64,000 nucleotides of DNA from Deinococcus taeanensis. GTDB lineage: Bacteria > Deinococcota > Deinococci > Deinococcales > Deinococcaceae. This document shows, piece after piece, positions 23,987-33,771 of this stretch (positions are counted from its first letter, which is position 1; every line of letters starts with the position of its first letter). The stretch covers positions 1,391,001 through 1,455,000 of the forward strand of contig NZ_CP083455.1 in the NCBI RefSeq assembly GCF_020229735.1. Direction: 5' to 3'. The notes under the pieces are model-generated. The model ran no database searches, was not told where the DNA came from, and saw only the letters and a list, made by a program, of their open reading frames with translations. A program made the position numbers and the translations under genes.

Positions 23987-24723
23987 CCCGCATTTCCGTT
24001 GAGCTGGTGCCCCGCTCGCGCAGCGGCCTGCGCGCCGAGATTGCGGAGGTCGCCGGGCACCTGCGCGGCGTGGACACCGTGAACGTTCCGGACCTGACGC
24101 GTTACTCGCTGCGCTCCTGGGCGGGTTGCGCGTTCGCTCGGCCAGCCTTCGCCACCATTCCGCACCTGCGGGCGGTGGACTTCAATCCCCGCGCACCCCT
24201 GCCGTTCCTGCCGGACCTCGACGCGCATGGGATCCGCGAGGTGCTGGTCGTGACAGGCGACGCGCCGATCGACATGAGCGCGAAAGTCTACGACGCCGAT
24301 GCCGTGGACCTCATCCGCCGCCTGACCAGGGAAGCGCCGCACCTGCGGGTGTACGCGGGCCTGGACCCGTACCGGCAGTCCTTCGTGCGGGAACGCGATT
24401 ACCTCGAACGCAAACTTGATGCCGGCGCCGCCGGGTTCTTCACGCAGCCGTTCTTCGACCTGCGGCTGCTGGACACCTGGGCGGACCTTCTGCCGGACGG
24501 TACCGACGTCTGGTGGGGCGCGACGAGCATCCTTACGGAGGCGAGCCTGAACTACTGGCGCGCCCGGAATCACGCGGTGTTCCCCCGGACCTTCGAGCCG
24601 ACTCTGGCGTGCAACCGGACGTTCGCGCAGGACCTCCTGGCGTTTGCCCGCGACCGGCGCCAGAACGCGTACTTTATGCCGGTCAAAGTGAATGTTCTGG
24701 AGTACCTGAGCGGCATCCTGTAG
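23983..24723 (+). CDS. metF: methylenetetrahydrofolate reductase family protein
   Basis: 246 residues, shorter than the ~290-residue E. coli MetF. The family pattern is visible: an N-terminal SVELVPRSR strand (equivalent of FEFFPP), VLVVTGDAP, and GFFTQPFFD near residue 150. It should supply 5-methyl-THF to MetH, with which it is translationally coupled (ATGA at 23983-23986). The N-terminal and C-terminal parts diverge from classical MetF, so activity and cofactor use are inferred. Confidence 0.85.
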
Positions 24724-24994
24724 ACAGTGGGCGATCAGCCGACGCGGTGATAGGGACTCAGGGGCATTCCCTGCAGGGAGGCCTCCGGTGACTGCCGCCC
24801 GGGGGGAACGTTCGCAGTTGCCTCCAGCCGCGGCTCAGGAGCGAGGCACTCCTCACGCCGGCCCGGAAGGTGCCGGCCTCGCCCATAGGGTCACGGCTCT
24901 GCGGCTGGTCGCCGCTGTCCGGTGCCTTCCTGACAGCTGCCCGTGCCCATGAAGAACCCCCCCGGCAGGCGGGGAGGCGGGGAGGCACAGCGGG
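24724..24994. other. intergenic region between convergent metF and DUF4139 gene
   Basis: No credible ORF. A perfect 12-bp palindrome TCCCTGCAGGGA lies shortly after metF, and a minus-strand hairpin CCCCG/CGGGG (24960-24974) followed by GGGTTCTTC could terminate the DUF4139 gene. Confidence 0.5.
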
Positions 24995-26284
24995 TCAGCT
25001 GTTGTCGATGACCACCGTGAAGCTGCGGCTGATCTTGCTCTTGGCTGGAACGTCGACCTTCAGGGTGGCGACGCCCTGGTTTTTCACGGGCGCGGCACTG
25101 TCGATGATGATGAGGCGCCCGCCGACGCGTTCGGTCACTTCGGCGCGCACGGCGCGGTCCTTGCTGCTTTCGAAGGCGTAGGTCACGCGGTAGGTGGTTT
25201 TGGTGACGTTGCCTTTGGCGTCCCTGATCTGCGCGGTCTGCTGAACGCTGCGGGTGTAGGCGAGGTCGGGATCTTCACCGAGGGTGAAATCGACGCTGCC
25301 GCCTTCGCGCGTTTCAGGGATGGTGGTCTGGCCGACGATGCGCCCTTCCTCGCGGACGGTCAGGGGGCCGCCGGGAAGACGCTGGTCCGCTTTCAGGCGG
25401 TAGGACCGGCCCAGGTGGCCGTCGCGGGGTTCCGTTCCGAAATAGGTGTTCAGTCCCGCGTAGCGGTCGAACGTGGTGAGCTTGGGCGTGAGGAACGGCA
25501 GGGTCACGACGCTGTTGGCAGGCAGGGTGAACGGGGTGGTGAGGGCGTAGCGGTACAGGCCGCGCAGTTCGCCCTGACTCTCAATTTTCGGGGCAGGTGC
25601 CGAGGTGGTGATGGGCGCGGCCATGGCGACGTCACGCATCATGTACCCCGCTTCCTGCTGGTTCTGGACGTTCACGTCCCCGGCGTACAGTTCAGTGTTC
25701 TGAACCTCGTAGGCCTGTTCGGTGGTGTTCCGGATGTCCGCCAGGGCGCCCAGTTGCGCGCCGGCCGCACTGGCTTTCAGGGTGTAGCGCGGGGTCCAGG
25801 TGACGGCGCGGGTCAGGTAGCTCAGGGTGCCCTTGCCGGGTTGCGCCAGGGTGTACGTGACGGATTGCGTGGGGGCCTGGGCGTTGGTGGGGGGCAGGGT
25901 GTCGAACTGCAGTTCTTCGTAGCGGGCGTTGAAGTAGCGGCCCTGGGCGTCTTTCACGAGCAGGTCGCGGGCGCGGATCAGCGTGACAGGTTCGGTTTTG
26001 CCGTCGCGTTTCAGGTACACGGTCTTGCCTTCGAGGCTGCTCAGCCAGTTGGCTTCCTGCTTCTGAATGGCCTGCGTGAAGCTCAGGCCGTCCAGGTCGA
26101 GGCTGCCGCTGAGGATGTTCTGCCAGGTGTCGAGCGGCAGGGTGATGTTCAGGGTGGTGGTGCTGGCGGTGATGGGCTCACGGACCTCACTGAAGCTCGG
26201 GTAGATGCGCAGGTCGGCGGCGTGAGCGGTAGTGGTGGCGAGGGCGGCAGCGACGGTGAGAACGGTAGAGAAGGCGCTTTTCAT
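24995..26284 (-). CDS. exported DUF4139-domain protein
   Basis: 429 residues with a signal peptide (MKSAFSTVLTVAAALATTTAHA). The mature part is a beta-rich DUF4139-type domain, including VTYTLAQPGKG, AVTWTPRYTLK and a C-terminal immunoglobulin-like segment (VATLKVDVPAKSKISRSFTVVI). The function of this family is not established; members are exported or outer-surface proteins. It is monocistronic, with its own promoter at 26306-26334, and convergent to metF. Confidence 0.8.
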   Translation of the reverse strand: MKSAFSTVLTVAAALATTTAHAADLRIYPSFSEVREPITASTTTLNITLPLDTWQNILSGSLDLDGLSFTQAIQKQEANWLSSLEGKTVYLKRDGKTEPVTLIRARDLLVKDAQGRYFNARYEELQFDTLPPTNAQAPTQSVTYTLAQPGKGTLSYLTRAVTWTPRYTLKASAAGAQLGALADIRNTTEQAYEVQNTELYAGDVNVQNQQEAGYMMRDVAMAAPITTSAPAPKIESQGELRGLYRYALTTPFTLPANSVVTLPFLTPKLTTFDRYAGLNTYFGTEPRDGHLGRSYRLKADQRLPGGPLTVREEGRIVGQTTIPETREGGSVDFTLGEDPDLAYTRSVQQTAQIRDAKGNVTKTTYRVTYAFESSKDRAVRAEVTERVGGRLIIIDSAAPVKNQGVATLKVDVPAKSKISRSFTVVIDNS

Positions 26285-26305
26285 ACCTGAATGGTGACCC
26301 GGTGC

Positions 26306-26334
26306 CTAATATGAGATGTGAGAGGGTCAGTCAG
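26306..26334 (-). promoter_or_regulatory. promoter of the DUF4139 gene
   Basis: -35 CTGACT (26329-26334), 17-base spacer, -10 TATTAG (26306-26311); the ATG follows at 26284. Confidence 0.55.
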
Positions 26335-26345
26335 GATCGCGACAG

Positions 26346-26376
26346 AAAAGCCGCCGCTCCAATCTGGAGCGGCGGC
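26346..26376 (-). terminator. strong terminator of the peptide transporter ATPase operon
   Basis: A 12-bp perfect stem (26350-26361 with 26365-26376), triloop, and TTTT on the minus-strand 3' side. It is the best intrinsic terminator in this section. Confidence 0.85.
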
Positions 26377-26397
26377 CTGTTCAGGCTACCTGGACGG

Positions 26398-27414
26398 TCA
26401 GAGAATGTCGTCGCGGATACAGGCCTTGAAGTGCCCGGGGCTGACTTCGCGCAGTTCCGGCACCACGTTGGCACACTCGGCAATCGCGTACCGGCAGCGC
26501 GTGCGGAACACGCAGCCCGACGGCGGATTGATCGGGCTGGGAATATCCCCTTCCAGAATGATCCGCTGGCGTTTCACCGTCGGGTCCGGCACCGGCGCCG
26601 CCGACAGCAGCGCCTCGGTGTACGGGTGTTTCGGGTTGCTGTTCAGTTCGCGGCTGGGCGCGATTTCCATCACGCGGCCCAGGTACATCACGATGATCCG
26701 GTCGCAGATGTACTCCACGACCGCGAGGTCGTGCGCGATGAACAGCACGGTCAGGCCCAGTTCTTCCTGCAGGTCCTGCAGCAGGTTCACGACCTGCGCC
26801 TGAATCGACACGTCCAGCGCCGAGACCGGCTCATCGGCCACGATGAACGCCGGGTCCACCGCCAGGGCGCGCGCGATACCGATGCGCTGACGCTGGCCGC
26901 CGCTGAACTCGTGCGGGTAGCGGCGCATGTGCTCGGGGCGCAGCCCCACCTTCTGGAGCAGTTCGGCGATGCGGTCGATGCGCTGCTTGCCGGGGTGCAG
27001 ATTGTGGATCTGCATGGCTTCCCCAATGATGTCCGACACGGTCATGCGCGGGTTCAGGGACGCGAAGGGATCCTGGAAGATGATCTGCATCTCGCGGCGG
27101 TAGTCACGCATCTGCCCTTTGGAGAGCTTGGTGATATCGGTGCCGTTGAACAGCACCTGCCCGCCGGTGGGTTCGATCAGGCGCAGGATGGCGCGGCCGG
27201 CGGTGGTCTTGCCGGAGCCGGATTCACCCACCAGGCCGACCACTTCGCCGCGCCCGATCTTGAAGGACACGTCGTTGACGGCCTTAACGTTCCCCACCAC
27301 GCGTGACAGCAGGCCGCCGCGGATCGGGAAGTACTTCTCGAGGTTCTGAACGTCCAGCAGCGTGTCGCCTGTCGCGGGCATCACCCGGCGGCCCTGAGTG
27401 GTCATGGCGGTCAT
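26398..27414 (-). CDS. oligopeptide ABC transporter ATP-binding protein (DppF/OppF type)
   Basis: 338 residues. Walker [13 protein letters not shown]-loop [14 protein letters not shown], signature [15 protein letters not shown], Walker [13 protein letters not shown] and H-loop [12 protein letters not shown] are all intact. The C-terminal oligopeptide-transporter extension contains [14 protein letters not shown], whose cysteines are typical of a 4Fe-4S-type or structural motif in Dpp/Opp ATPases. The ATG overlaps the DppD stop (ATGA). It works with the second ATPase at 27411-28457. Confidence 0.95.
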   Translation of the reverse strand: MTAMTTQGRRVMPATGDTLLDVQNLEKYFPIRGGLLSRVVGNVKAVNDVSFKIGRGEVVGLVGESGSGKTTAGRAILRLIEPTGGQVLFNGTDITKLSKGQMRDYRREMQIIFQDPFASLNPRMTVSDIIGEAMQIHNLHPGKQRIDRIAELLQKVGLRPEHMRRYPHEFSGGQRQRIGIARALAVDPAFIVADEPVSALDVSIQAQVVNLLQDLQEELGLTVLFIAHDLAVVEYICDRIIVMYLGRVMEIAPSRELNSNPKHPYTEALLSAAPVPDPTVKRQRIILEGDIPSPINPPSGCVFRTRCRYAIAECANVVPELREVSPGHFKACIRDDIL

Positions 27415-28457
27415 GCGGTCACCTCGCGCTGCGTCTGCTCGAATTCGCGCCAGCGGATGCAGCGGGCCATGTGGCCATGGCCGGTATCTTCCAGGGCCGG
27501 GACGGCCTTGGAGCAGTCAGGAACAGCGAACTTGCAGCGCGGCTCGAAGGCGCAGCCGGGAGGCAGGTTCAGGGGGTTGGGCACGTTGCCGGGAATGGCC
27601 TCCAGGCGGCCCTTGGGCTGCCCGGGAACCTGCACGACCTCGCCGGGGCGGGGAATGCTGTTCAGGAGGCCCATGGTGTACGGGTGACGGGGCGCCTTGA
27701 AAATCTCGATCACGTCCCCTTCTTCCACCACGCGTCCGCCGTACATGACCACGACGCGGTCGGCCATCTCGGCCACCACGCCCAGGTTGTGCGTGATGAA
27801 CAGGATGCTCATGCCGATGTCCTTCTGCAACTTGCGCATCAGGTCCAGAATCTGCGCCTGGATCGTCACGTCGAGCGCGGTGGTCGGTTCGTCCGCGATC
27901 AGCAGGGCCGGGTTGCACGACAGCGCCATGGCGATCATCACGCGCTGACGCATCCCGCCGGACATCTGGTGCGGGTACTCGTGCACGCGTTTCTCGGGGG
28001 CGGGGATGCCCACGAAGCGCAGCATGTCGGTGGCGACACCCATGGCGTCTTTTTTGTTCTTGGCCTGGTGCAGCATGACCGCTTCAGCAATCTGATCCCC
28101 GACCGTATAGACGGGGTTGAGGCTGGTCATGGGCTCCTGGAAGATCATGCTGATGTCGTTGCCGCGGATCTTGCGCATGTCCGCTTCACTCAGGTGAACG
28201 AGGTCCTTGCGGGTGCCGTCCTTGCCGGTGAAGAGGATTTCGCCTTCCACGATCTTGCCCGGAGGGCTGGGGATCAGGCGCATGACGCTGAGACTGGTGA
28301 CGCTCTTCCCGGAGCCGGACTCACCGACGACGGCCAGCGTTTCACCTTTCTTGATATGGAACGTAACGCCGTCAACGCTTTTCACGACGCCGTCGTCCGT
28401 GCTGAAGTACGTTTTGAGGCCGTTCACGGCCAGCAGGACTTCACCCTCGTGGGTCAT
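27411..28457 (-). CDS. oligopeptide ABC transporter ATP-binding protein (DppD/OppD type)
   Basis: 348 residues. Walker [13 protein letters not shown]-loop [14 protein letters not shown], signature [15 protein letters not shown], Walker [13 protein letters not shown], and the C-terminal [14 protein letters not shown] motif. I place the start at ATG 28457 because GGAGG is 5-6 bases upstream; a frame-consistent start at 28493 lies in the promoter. First gene of the D-F transcription unit. Confidence 0.95.
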   Translation of the reverse strand: MTHEGEVLLAVNGLKTYFSTDDGVVKSVDGVTFHIKKGETLAVVGESGSGKSVTSLSVMRLIPSPPGKIVEGEILFTGKDGTRKDLVHLSEADMRKIRGNDISMIFQEPMTSLNPVYTVGDQIAEAVMLHQAKNKKDAMGVATDMLRFVGIPAPEKRVHEYPHQMSGGMRQRVMIAMALSCNPALLIADEPTTALDVTIQAQILDLMRKLQKDIGMSILFITHNLGVVAEMADRVVVMYGGRVVEEGDVIEIFKAPRHPYTMGLLNSIPRPGEVVQVPGQPKGRLEAIPGNVPNPLNLPPGCAFEPRCKFAVPDCSKAVPALEDTGHGHMARCIRWREFEQTQREVTA

Positions 28458-28484
28458 TCTTCCTCCGTTTTGAACACGCTGAGC

Positions 28485-28490
28485 ATCATA
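28485..28490 (-). promoter_or_regulatory. -10 box of the DppD-DppF transcription unit
   Basis: TATGAT on the minus strand, 27 bases before ATG 28457; the -35 is weak. It lies just beyond the 28522-28556 hairpin, so the two ATPases can be transcribed apart from the permeases. Confidence 0.5.
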
Positions 28491-28521
28491 CAACCGTAAA
28501 GGATTCTAAAGCGTTTACAGA

Positions 28522-28556
28522 GCCGGGCGCGGCCAGCCAAATGGGCCGCGCCCGGC
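28522..28556 (-). terminator. hairpin downstream of the DppC gene
   Basis: Thirteen-bp perfect stem (28522-28534 with 28544-28556) and 9-base loop, between the DppC stop and the DppD promoter. No T-tract. Confidence 0.6.
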
Positions 28557-28568
28557 GTACGCTTCGCT

Positions 28569-29702
28569 TCAGGAGCGCTTGCGAGGATCGAACGCATCTC
28601 GCAGGCCGTCACCAAGCAACTGGAAGCACATCACCGTGAAGACGATGAAGAAGCCGGGAATCAGCACCCAGGGCCGGGTGTTCAGGCTGCTCAGGCCGCC
28701 GTCCTGTGCGGCTTTCAGCAGGCTGCCCCACGACGCGTACGGTTCAACTGCCCCAATGCCAAGGAAGCTCAGGCCGGACTCCAGCAGGATGAAGCTGGGG
28801 ATGGCGAGGCTGGTCGTGACGATCACGTAGGTGGTCAGGGTGGGGAGCATGTGCCGCCACATGATGCGCTGGTCGCTGGCGCCGAGGCTCTTGGCGGCCG
28901 AGACGAAGTCCTGCTCGCGGACGCTGAGTAGATGCCCGCGCGTCACGCGGGCCAGGCCGCCCCAGCCGATGAAGGCCAGGATGCCCAGGATCATGTACAG
29001 CGCCAGGATGGGATTGATGTCGCGGGGGAACACGCTGCGCAGCAGAAGCAGCAGGAACAGGTAAGGAATAGCGGCCAGCACCTCGACGAGCCGCATAATC
29101 AGGATGTCCACGACGCCGCCGAAGTAGGCAGCCATGGCGCCCATCATCAGGCCGATCAGGGTGGTGATGATCACGGCGCCGAACCCGATGGTCAGGCTGA
29201 TCTGCGAGGCGTACATGGTGCGGGTGAACAGGTCACGGCCCAGGTCCTCGCCCCCGAAGAGGTACACGCTGCACTCTTCCTTGTTGGTGCCGAACAGGTG
29301 CAGGTTGCCGGGAATGAAACCCAGGATCTTGTAGCTGGCGCCGCGCACGCCAAAGTACAGCGGGCAGCGTTCCCCGCTGGGCTTGAACTCGTTGACGAAC
29401 GTATCCATGTTCAGCTGCTGGGTGTACTTGAACACGTAGGGCCGCGTGAGGGCGCCGGTGTCGGGATCGCGGAACTCAATGGGGGTGGGTGGGTGGAAGC
29501 GGGTGATGTTGCTCGTTGAGTATGACGACAGCGCGTCGGGAGCAATGAACGGCGCGAAGATCGCCATGACATACAGCACGATCAGCATCAGGCCACCGGC
29601 CTGCGCGAGGCGGTTCTTCTGGAACTGTTGCCAGGCAACGGAGAACTGTGACTGTCCGAGCGCCCTGGCTTTCTGGCGGGTGGTGGGTGCAGTGGTGGTC
29701 AT
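28569..29702 (-). CDS. oligopeptide ABC transporter permease (DppC type)
   Basis: 377 residues, with an N-terminal TM1 (GGLMLIVLYVMAIFAPFIAP) followed by an extended periplasmic loop of about 110 residues with two cysteines, and then five membrane segments. The coupling EAA-like segment is SAAKSLGASDQRIMWRHMLP. The large loop is longer than in enterobacterial DppC. I start at ATG 29702, one base past the DppB stop; TTG 29711 is the alternative. Confidence 0.93.
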   Translation of the reverse strand: MTTTAPTTRQKARALGQSQFSVAWQQFQKNRLAQAGGLMLIVLYVMAIFAPFIAPDALSSYSTSNITRFHPPTPIEFRDPDTGALTRPYVFKYTQQLNMDTFVNEFKPSGERCPLYFGVRGASYKILGFIPGNLHLFGTNKEECSVYLFGGEDLGRDLFTRTMYASQISLTIGFGAVIITTLIGLMMGAMAAYFGGVVDILIMRLVEVLAAIPYLFLLLLLRSVFPRDINPILALYMILGILAFIGWGGLARVTRGHLLSVREQDFVSAAKSLGASDQRIMWRHMLPTLTTYVIVTTSLAIPSFILLESGLSFLGIGAVEPYASWGSLLKAAQDGGLSSLNTRPWVLIPGFFIVFTVMCFQLLGDGLRDAFDPRKRS

Positions 29703-29703
29703 G

Positions 29704-30687
29704 TCAACCAACCTTGATGCGCGGATCGACGACCGCGAGGAGAATGTCGCTCAGGACGTTGCCGATCACGAGCAGGACAGTGGTGATGACAGTGAAACCG
29801 GCGATCAGGTACAGGTCCTGCGCGTTGATGGCCTCGAGGATCATGGGGGTCATGCCGGGATAGGCGAAGACGACCTCGATGAAACCGGCCCCGGCTACTG
29901 CACTGGGCAGCAGGCCGCCGATGTTCGCCACGATGGGCAGGATGGCGTTGCGGAAGGTGTGCTTCCAGATGGCGGTGCGTTCGCTGACGCCCTTGGCGCG
30001 CGCGGTGCGGATGTAGTCCGAGCGCATGACTTCCAGCATCTGGCCGCGGATCACGCGGGTCAGTCCGGCGGCATCAGTGATAGCCAGGATGATGGCGGGA
30101 ATCAGGATGTGTTTGGCGATGTCAAGGATCTTCTGCGTGCTGGTCATGCTGTCAAAGCCGTTGCTGGTCATGCCGTTGATGGGGATCTCCCAGCCGGTGG
30201 CGGTGCGCATCTTCAGGATGAAGTAGATAACGATCAGCGCCACGAAGAAGCTCGGGAAGCCCAGCAGGAAGTACAGGATGACGTTGACACTTTTGTCACC
30301 CAGAGAATTTTGCCGCACGGCGCCGTACACGCCGATAGGAATGGCGATGGCGTAGAACAGCAGCGTCGAGAGCAGCACGAGGTACATGGAGTTGGCGATG
30401 CGCGGTTTGATGACGTCCAGCACGGGCTGCTGGTACGAGAAGGACAGCCCCAGATCAAGGTTGAGAACCATGTTCCGCAGCCACAGGAAATACTGCTCGA
30501 CGGGATGGCGGTCGAGGCCGAAGTTGCGTTCCAGGGCCGCGAGCGCCTCGGGGCTGATGTTCGGGTTGAGTTTGGCCGGGGTCAGGAAGTCGCCGGGGGC
30601 CAGCTGGATCACGAAGAAAATCAGGAGGCTGGCCAGGAGCAGGGTGGGAATGGACTGCACCAATCGGCGCAGGAGGAATGGGATCAT
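29704..30687 (-). CDS. oligopeptide ABC transporter permease (DppB type)
   Basis: 327 residues, six membrane segments starting with LVQSIPTLLLASLLIFFVIQLAPGD. It contains the characteristic DppB N-terminus and the coupling segment TARAKGVSERTAIWKHTFRNA. GGAGAG precedes ATG 30687. It forms the channel with the DppC-type protein encoded next. Confidence 0.95.
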   Translation of the reverse strand: MIPFLLRRLVQSIPTLLLASLLIFFVIQLAPGDFLTPAKLNPNISPEALAALERNFGLDRHPVEQYFLWLRNMVLNLDLGLSFSYQQPVLDVIKPRIANSMYLVLLSTLLFYAIAIPIGVYGAVRQNSLGDKSVNVILYFLLGFPSFFVALIVIYFILKMRTATGWEIPINGMTSNGFDSMTSTQKILDIAKHILIPAIILAITDAAGLTRVIRGQMLEVMRSDYIRTARAKGVSERTAIWKHTFRNAILPIVANIGGLLPSAVAGAGFIEVVFAYPGMTPMILEAINAQDLYLIAGFTVITTVLLVIGNVLSDILLAVVDPRIKVG

Positions 30688-30716
30688 GCGGGCTCTCCGT
30701 GAGGCGTCATGGGTGT

Positions 30717-30748
30717 GGGGGGCAGTCCGCGCGGGCGGACCACCCCCC
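30717..30748 (-). terminator. intercistronic stem-loop after the binding-protein gene
   Basis: GGGGGG/CCCCCC (30717-30722, 30743-30748) and GTCCGC/GCGGAC (30725-30730, 30735-30740) stack around a 2x2 internal loop. There is no T-run. Such a hairpin commonly lowers permease expression relative to the abundant binding protein. Confidence 0.6.
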
Positions 30749-30774
30749 GTGGGAGCAGCGTGCTGCTCGTGCGC

Positions 30775-32541
30775 TTACTTGATGAAGGTCAGGGCCTGGA
30801 AGCGCTGGCCGTAGTAGGCGTCCATCATGTTGGCGGCGAATTCGCCACCCAGACGCTCGTTGAAGGCCACGTGGTAGTTGCCGCCCACGAGGTAGATGAC
30901 GGGCTGGAGTTCACCCTCGACTTTCATGAGCTGCCCGCCGATGGCGCGGCGCTTGGCGTCGTTCAGTTCCGCGTCGCCCTGGTAGTACAGCTTGGTCATC
31001 AGCTGCTCCTGGCTGGTGGCGCACTTCCCGTCGGTGGGGTTGTTGTACGAGTGCAGGTTGGTGCCGCAAGGCACGACGTTGCTGCCGAAGCTCCAGATGT
31101 TGCTGCCGCCGGACAGGCCCAGCAGAATTGCGTCGAAGGGACGGTTCTCGCCCTTGGCGGTCAGCTGGCCGACCAGGCTGTTGAAGTCGATGGGGGTGAA
31201 GTTGACCTTCACGCCGACCTTCTTGGCTTCGTCCGCGAAGATGCGGCCGAGCTGTTCACGCACGGTGTTCCCGGCGTTGGTGCTGAGGTTGAATTCAAGA
31301 ACCTTACCGGCCTTGTCGACCAGGTACCCCTGCGCGTTTTTCTTGGTGTAGCCCACCTGCGCGAGCAGTTTGGTGGCTTCGGCGAGGTTGTACTTGTACT
31401 GGGGCGCCCCGGCGGCGAGGCCGGCTTCGAGCTGCTGCTTGAAGATGGGGTAGGTGCTGAAGTAAGTCTCGCTGCCCAGGCCACCCAGGGCCAGCTGAAC
31501 CATGGCCTGACGGTTGGCGATGTGGCTCATGGCGCGGCGGAAACGCACGTCACGGAAGAGCTTCTGCTTGGCGGGATCGCTGGCCTTGTTCCAGTTGAAC
31601 ACGATCCACTGGCTGGTGGCCTGGGGGCTGACGTTGGGCTTGAGGAAAGCCTTGAGGCTTCCGGCGTCAATGGCCTTCTTGCTCTGGGCCAGGTCGTCGG
31701 CGTTGCGCATGCCGACGATGTCGATCTGACCGGCCAGGAAGGCGGCGAGAGCGGCGTTGGCGTCGGAGACGATGCGCACGGAGAGGTTGTTCAGGTAGGG
31801 CAACTCCTGGCCCCGGCTGTCCTTGTTCCAGTCGCCCCAGTTGGGGTTCTTCTTGAACACGGTGCGCTCGCCGGCGCGGTAGGACTCGACGACCCACATG
31901 CCGGGGCTGACGATCTGGCTGGGGTTGGTGCCCAGGCCCCACATCTTCTTGATGGCGTCGGCGCCGCCTTCGCGGTAGGCCTTGCCGAACACGTGGTCAG
32001 GCCAGGGCGCGTAACTCATGATGCTCAGGGCACTGGCGCTGGGCTGAGGGAAGTCGAACTGCAGGGTGTAGTTGTCGAGCTTCTTGACCGTGATGGGCTT
32101 GCCGATCAGGAAGAAGGTGTCGCGGCTGTTGCTGCCGACCTTGTCGTCGGTGTGGATCTTGTAGGTGGAAATCCAGTCGTCAGCCGTGATGGCCTGACCG
32201 TCGCTGAACTTCATGCCCTGGCGGATCTTGACCACAAAGCGCTTGTTGTTGTTGCTGACCACGGGTGCGCCGGTGGCCATGTAAGGGATGAACTCGTCGT
32301 TGCGGGGATCCTGCGTGAACAGGCCGCTGCCAGTCGCCATGCGGGTGGGGATGCTGTCCGCTTCGGCGCTGGTGAAGGGGTTCATGGTCTTGAAGTCGCT
32401 GATGGCCGACAGGCGCAGTTCACCGCCGCGTTTGTTCGTGGTGTTCTGCTCAGCGGTCCAGGCGGCGGGCCAGACGAAGGCGGACTGGGCTGTTGCGGCG
32501 CCGACGGTCAGCGCGAGAGCAAGGGCAAGGATTTTCTTCAT
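30775..32541 (-). CDS. oligopeptide ABC transporter substrate-binding protein
   Basis: 588 residues with a signal peptide (MKKILALALALTVGAATAQ). Family 5 extracellular solute-binding protein: GGELRLSAISDFKTMNPF near the N-terminus, VVKIRQGMKFSDGQAITADDW (the conserved L+xGxxF/W+dG motif) and FRRAMSHIANRQAMV. It delivers peptides to the DppBC-type channel. GGAGGA precedes the ATG. It is the first gene of the A-B-C unit, driven by the strong promoter at 32631-32659. Confidence 0.95.
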   Translation of the reverse strand: MKKILALALALTVGAATAQSAFVWPAAWTAEQNTTNKRGGELRLSAISDFKTMNPFTSAEADSIPTRMATGSGLFTQDPRNDEFIPYMATGAPVVSNNNKRFVVKIRQGMKFSDGQAITADDWISTYKIHTDDKVGSNSRDTFFLIGKPITVKKLDNYTLQFDFPQPSASALSIMSYAPWPDHVFGKAYREGGADAIKKMWGLGTNPSQIVSPGMWVVESYRAGERTVFKKNPNWGDWNKDSRGQELPYLNNLSVRIVSDANAALAAFLAGQIDIVGMRNADDLAQSKKAIDAGSLKAFLKPNVSPQATSQWIVFNWNKASDPAKQKLFRDVRFRRAMSHIANRQAMVQLALGGLGSETYFSTYPIFKQQLEAGLAAGAPQYKYNLAEATKLLAQVGYTKKNAQGYLVDKAGKVLEFNLSTNAGNTVREQLGRIFADEAKKVGVKVNFTPIDFNSLVGQLTAKGENRPFDAILLGLSGGSNIWSFGSNVVPCGTNLHSYNNPTDGKCATSQEQLMTKLYYQGDAELNDAKRRAIGGQLMKVEGELQPVIYLVGGNYHVAFNERLGGEFAANMMDAYYGQRFQALTFIK

Positions 32542-32630
32542 GATTCCTCCGAAACGAGTAGGTGAGAGGTATGGCAGCCCGCCGGCGTGAGCCGGGTCAG
32601 GGGCAGGGTATTTCGTTTTCCAGCGTGCTC

Positions 32631-32659
32631 AATATATGGAGTGGCTTATGCGCGGTCAA
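32631..32659 (-). promoter_or_regulatory. strong promoter of the binding-protein gene
   Basis: -35 TTGACC (32654-32659), 17-base spacer, -10 TATATT (32631-32636), in an A/T-richer stretch; 5' leader of about 83 bases. It is the closest match to sigma-70 consensus in the window. Confidence 0.8.
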
Positions 32660-32808
32660 GGTCAACCGATCTTTTCCATGAATATCTGGCGCATCAGCAT
32701 GAACGCGGTGACATTTCAAGGTTCAGAAGCGTGGTTTATGTACCATTTTCACCGCACGCACTGTTCTTTTGAAAACACTTCACGAGGGCAAAGACGATCT
32801 CAAATCAT

Positions 32809-32839
32809 AAAAAGGTGACCTCCACTGACGGAGGTCACC
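32809..32839 (-). terminator. intrinsic terminator of secG
   Basis: Ten-bp perfect stem (32814-32823 with 32830-32839), 6-base loop, then TTTTT on the minus strand (32809-32813). Confidence 0.88.
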
Positions 32840-32856
32840 CGGACAGAGAGAATGTT

Positions 32857-33081
32857 TCAGCGGGACACAAGGTTGATAAGCAGCGCCAGCAGCATAAAAA
32901 ACCCGCCCAGTACGCTCGTGATGCGGATGAGGCCACCCTCGACCCCGCGTCCACCCAACAGTGAACCACCCGACGCCATGCTCGCGGACAGGCCAGCCTG
33001 CTTGGGGACCTGCAGAAGCACGAAAAACACCAGCCCGACACAGACCAGGGCGAACAGAACGATGAACAGGGTCAGAATCAT
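32857..33081 (-). CDS. secG: preprotein translocase subunit SecG
   Basis: 74 residues with two membrane helices (LFIVLFALVCVGLVFFVLL and VLGGFFMLLALLINLV) joined by a Gly-rich loop with the SecG hallmark LSASMASGGSLLGGRG. It assists SecYE in protein export. GAGG lies 6 bases before ATG; it has its own promoter and terminator. Confidence 0.96.
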   Translation of the reverse strand: MILTLFIVLFALVCVGLVFFVLLQVPKQAGLSASMASGGSLLGGRGVEGGLIRITSVLGGFFMLLALLINLVSR

Positions 33082-33153
33082 GAATACCTCGTTTCAGGAG
33101 TGACAGCGCAGCTCGCGTGAATAATCATGAGCGCCGGCGTCTGGCAACACCCC

Positions 33154-33182
33154 AGTGTAGCGCAGCCTGGCACAGCGGTCAG
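33154..33182 (-). promoter_or_regulatory. promoter of secG
   Basis: -35 CTGACC (33177-33182), 17-base spacer, -10 TACACT (33154-33159). The -35 lies just before the stop of the upstream DUF2227 gene. Confidence 0.65.
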
Positions 33183-33185
33183 GTC

Positions 33186-33710
33186 TCAGCGTCCACGGAC
33201 GCGCCGGTAGCCTTTTCGCAGTCCATGGTCCGGCCGCACCCCATCGGCCATCAGGTGCAGCCACTGACTCAGGTAGTACCCGAGTACCAGCGGCACCGTC
33301 ACCTTCAGGCTGAGAGGCTGCGGCATCTGCGGCAGGGACACGCCCGGCGCGACGAACTTGAGAATCCCCACGAGCAGCAGCCCGATCAGGGCCACATATG
33401 CCAGGCGGGTCAGGGGGCCAATCACCCAGGAGTGGGACCAGCCCCGGTGACTGAACAGCATGCCGTACGGGACCCACAACACCCCGAGGATGCCCCAGTG
33501 CCGTTTGCTGTCCACCTTGCCTTCAGCGAGATCCAGGTCCGGGGACAGCAGGAACGTCCCGGCGGCGTACGCCAGGCTGAAGTTCAGCGCCTGCACGGGG
33601 GTCACCACCAGCCACTGCTGCCGCACGGCCACCAGCGCTCCGGCAGCGAGCACGCTGTACGCCGCGATATTGATCAGGTTGTGAACACGTCCACTGGGCA
33701 CGCGCGCCAT
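33186..33710 (-). CDS. DUF2227-like membrane metal-binding protein
   Basis: 174 residues, three or four membrane segments. It has the pattern of the putative metal-binding DUF2227 family: SGRVHNLINI at the N-terminus, LLSPDLDL, HRGWSHS and LHLMADG, which together give a His/Asp-rich site. These resemble YdjM/LexA-regulated membrane hydrolases in arrangement, but no activity is known. No clear ribosome binding site; ATG 33710. Confidence 0.75.
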   Translation of the reverse strand: MARVPSGRVHNLINIAAYSVLAAGALVAVRQQWLVVTPVQALNFSLAYAAGTFLLSPDLDLAEGKVDSKRHWGILGVLWVPYGMLFSHRGWSHSWVIGPLTRLAYVALIGLLLVGILKFVAPGVSLPQMPQPLSLKVTVPLVLGYYLSQWLHLMADGVRPDHGLRKGYRRVRGR

Positions 33711-33771
33711 TGTGCCACCCGCCCGGGACGTTCATGTTCCGTCAGGCGCCGTGCGGCATGCTGGGGCCACG

